DNA from: Methanobacteriota archaeon
GTDB lineage: Archaea > Thermoplasmatota > Poseidoniia > Poseidoniales > Poseidoniaceae
NCBI GenBank assembly: GCA_002728035.1
Contig: PBUZ01000061.1
Location: 18,206 to 24,613, forward strand
Reading direction: 5' to 3'
Length of the DNA stretch: 6,408 nucleotides
A model generated the notes under the pieces. The model saw nothing but the letters and a program-made list of their open reading frames with translations. It searched no databases and was not told the DNA's origin. Shown here piece by piece: positions 6,404 to 6,408 of the stretch. Numbering within the stretch: position 1 is the stretch's first letter; each line of letters begins with the position of its first letter. The translations under genes and the position numbers were made by a program.

Positions 6404-6408
6404 TTTTA

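Overview
The window is a stretch of an archaeal chromosome carrying part of the core RNA polymerase operon. All genes lie on the minus strand and are transcribed from right to left: rpoH (Rpb5-type), then a single unsplit rpoB (Rpb2-type), then the first 707 codons of rpoA1 (RpoA', Rpb1-type N-terminal half), which runs off the left edge. The archaeal assignment rests on the presence of RpoH, the Rpb1/Rpb2-type (not beta'/beta) sequences and the gene order H-B-A'. The unsplit B subunit, euryarchaeal-looking A' sequence, moderate G+C and good Shine-Dalgarno sequences point to Thermoplasmatota. Marine Group II/III (Poseidoniia-like) is my best guess, made from memory of sequence style and not from a search.

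Layout: 6403-5750 holds rpoH, whose normal core is preceded by about 95 extra residues. A 14-base gap with a Shine-Dalgarno sequence leads to rpoB (5735-2118, 1205 aa). The rpoB stop overlaps the rpoA1 start as ATGA, with GGAGG seven bases before the ATG. rpoA1 (2121-1) ends in the window just after the NADFDGDE active-site loop. The bridge helix, trigger loop, funnel and separate rpoA2 product must lie to the left, if present. No RNA genes, mobile elements, CRISPR arrays, promoters or terminators were seen, and non-coding DNA is limited to the 14-base gap and 5 bases at the right edge.

The genes encode the catalytic heart of one enzyme. RpoA1 supplies the Mg-A aspartates, RpoB supplies the wall, fork and nucleotide-side residues, and RpoH sits at the downstream DNA jaw. 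The gene content is ordinary, but the proteins are not. (1) RpoA1 carries about 140 extra residues, including two cysteine pairs, in what corresponds to the Rpb1 dock, the TFB/TFIIB zinc-ribbon landing site. (2) Two structural zinc sites, one in RpoA1 and one in RpoB, have both lost ligands 2 and 3 while keeping ligands 1 and 4. (3) RpoH has an N-terminal helix-hairpin-helix-like extension plus two internal insertions. (4) RpoB has about 60 extra residues in the external-2 region and Gln in place of the usual Glu beside the active-site Asp. Together these suggest a remodelled archaeal polymerase surface. This is an inference from sequence alone, and the comparisons use family sequences as I remember them.
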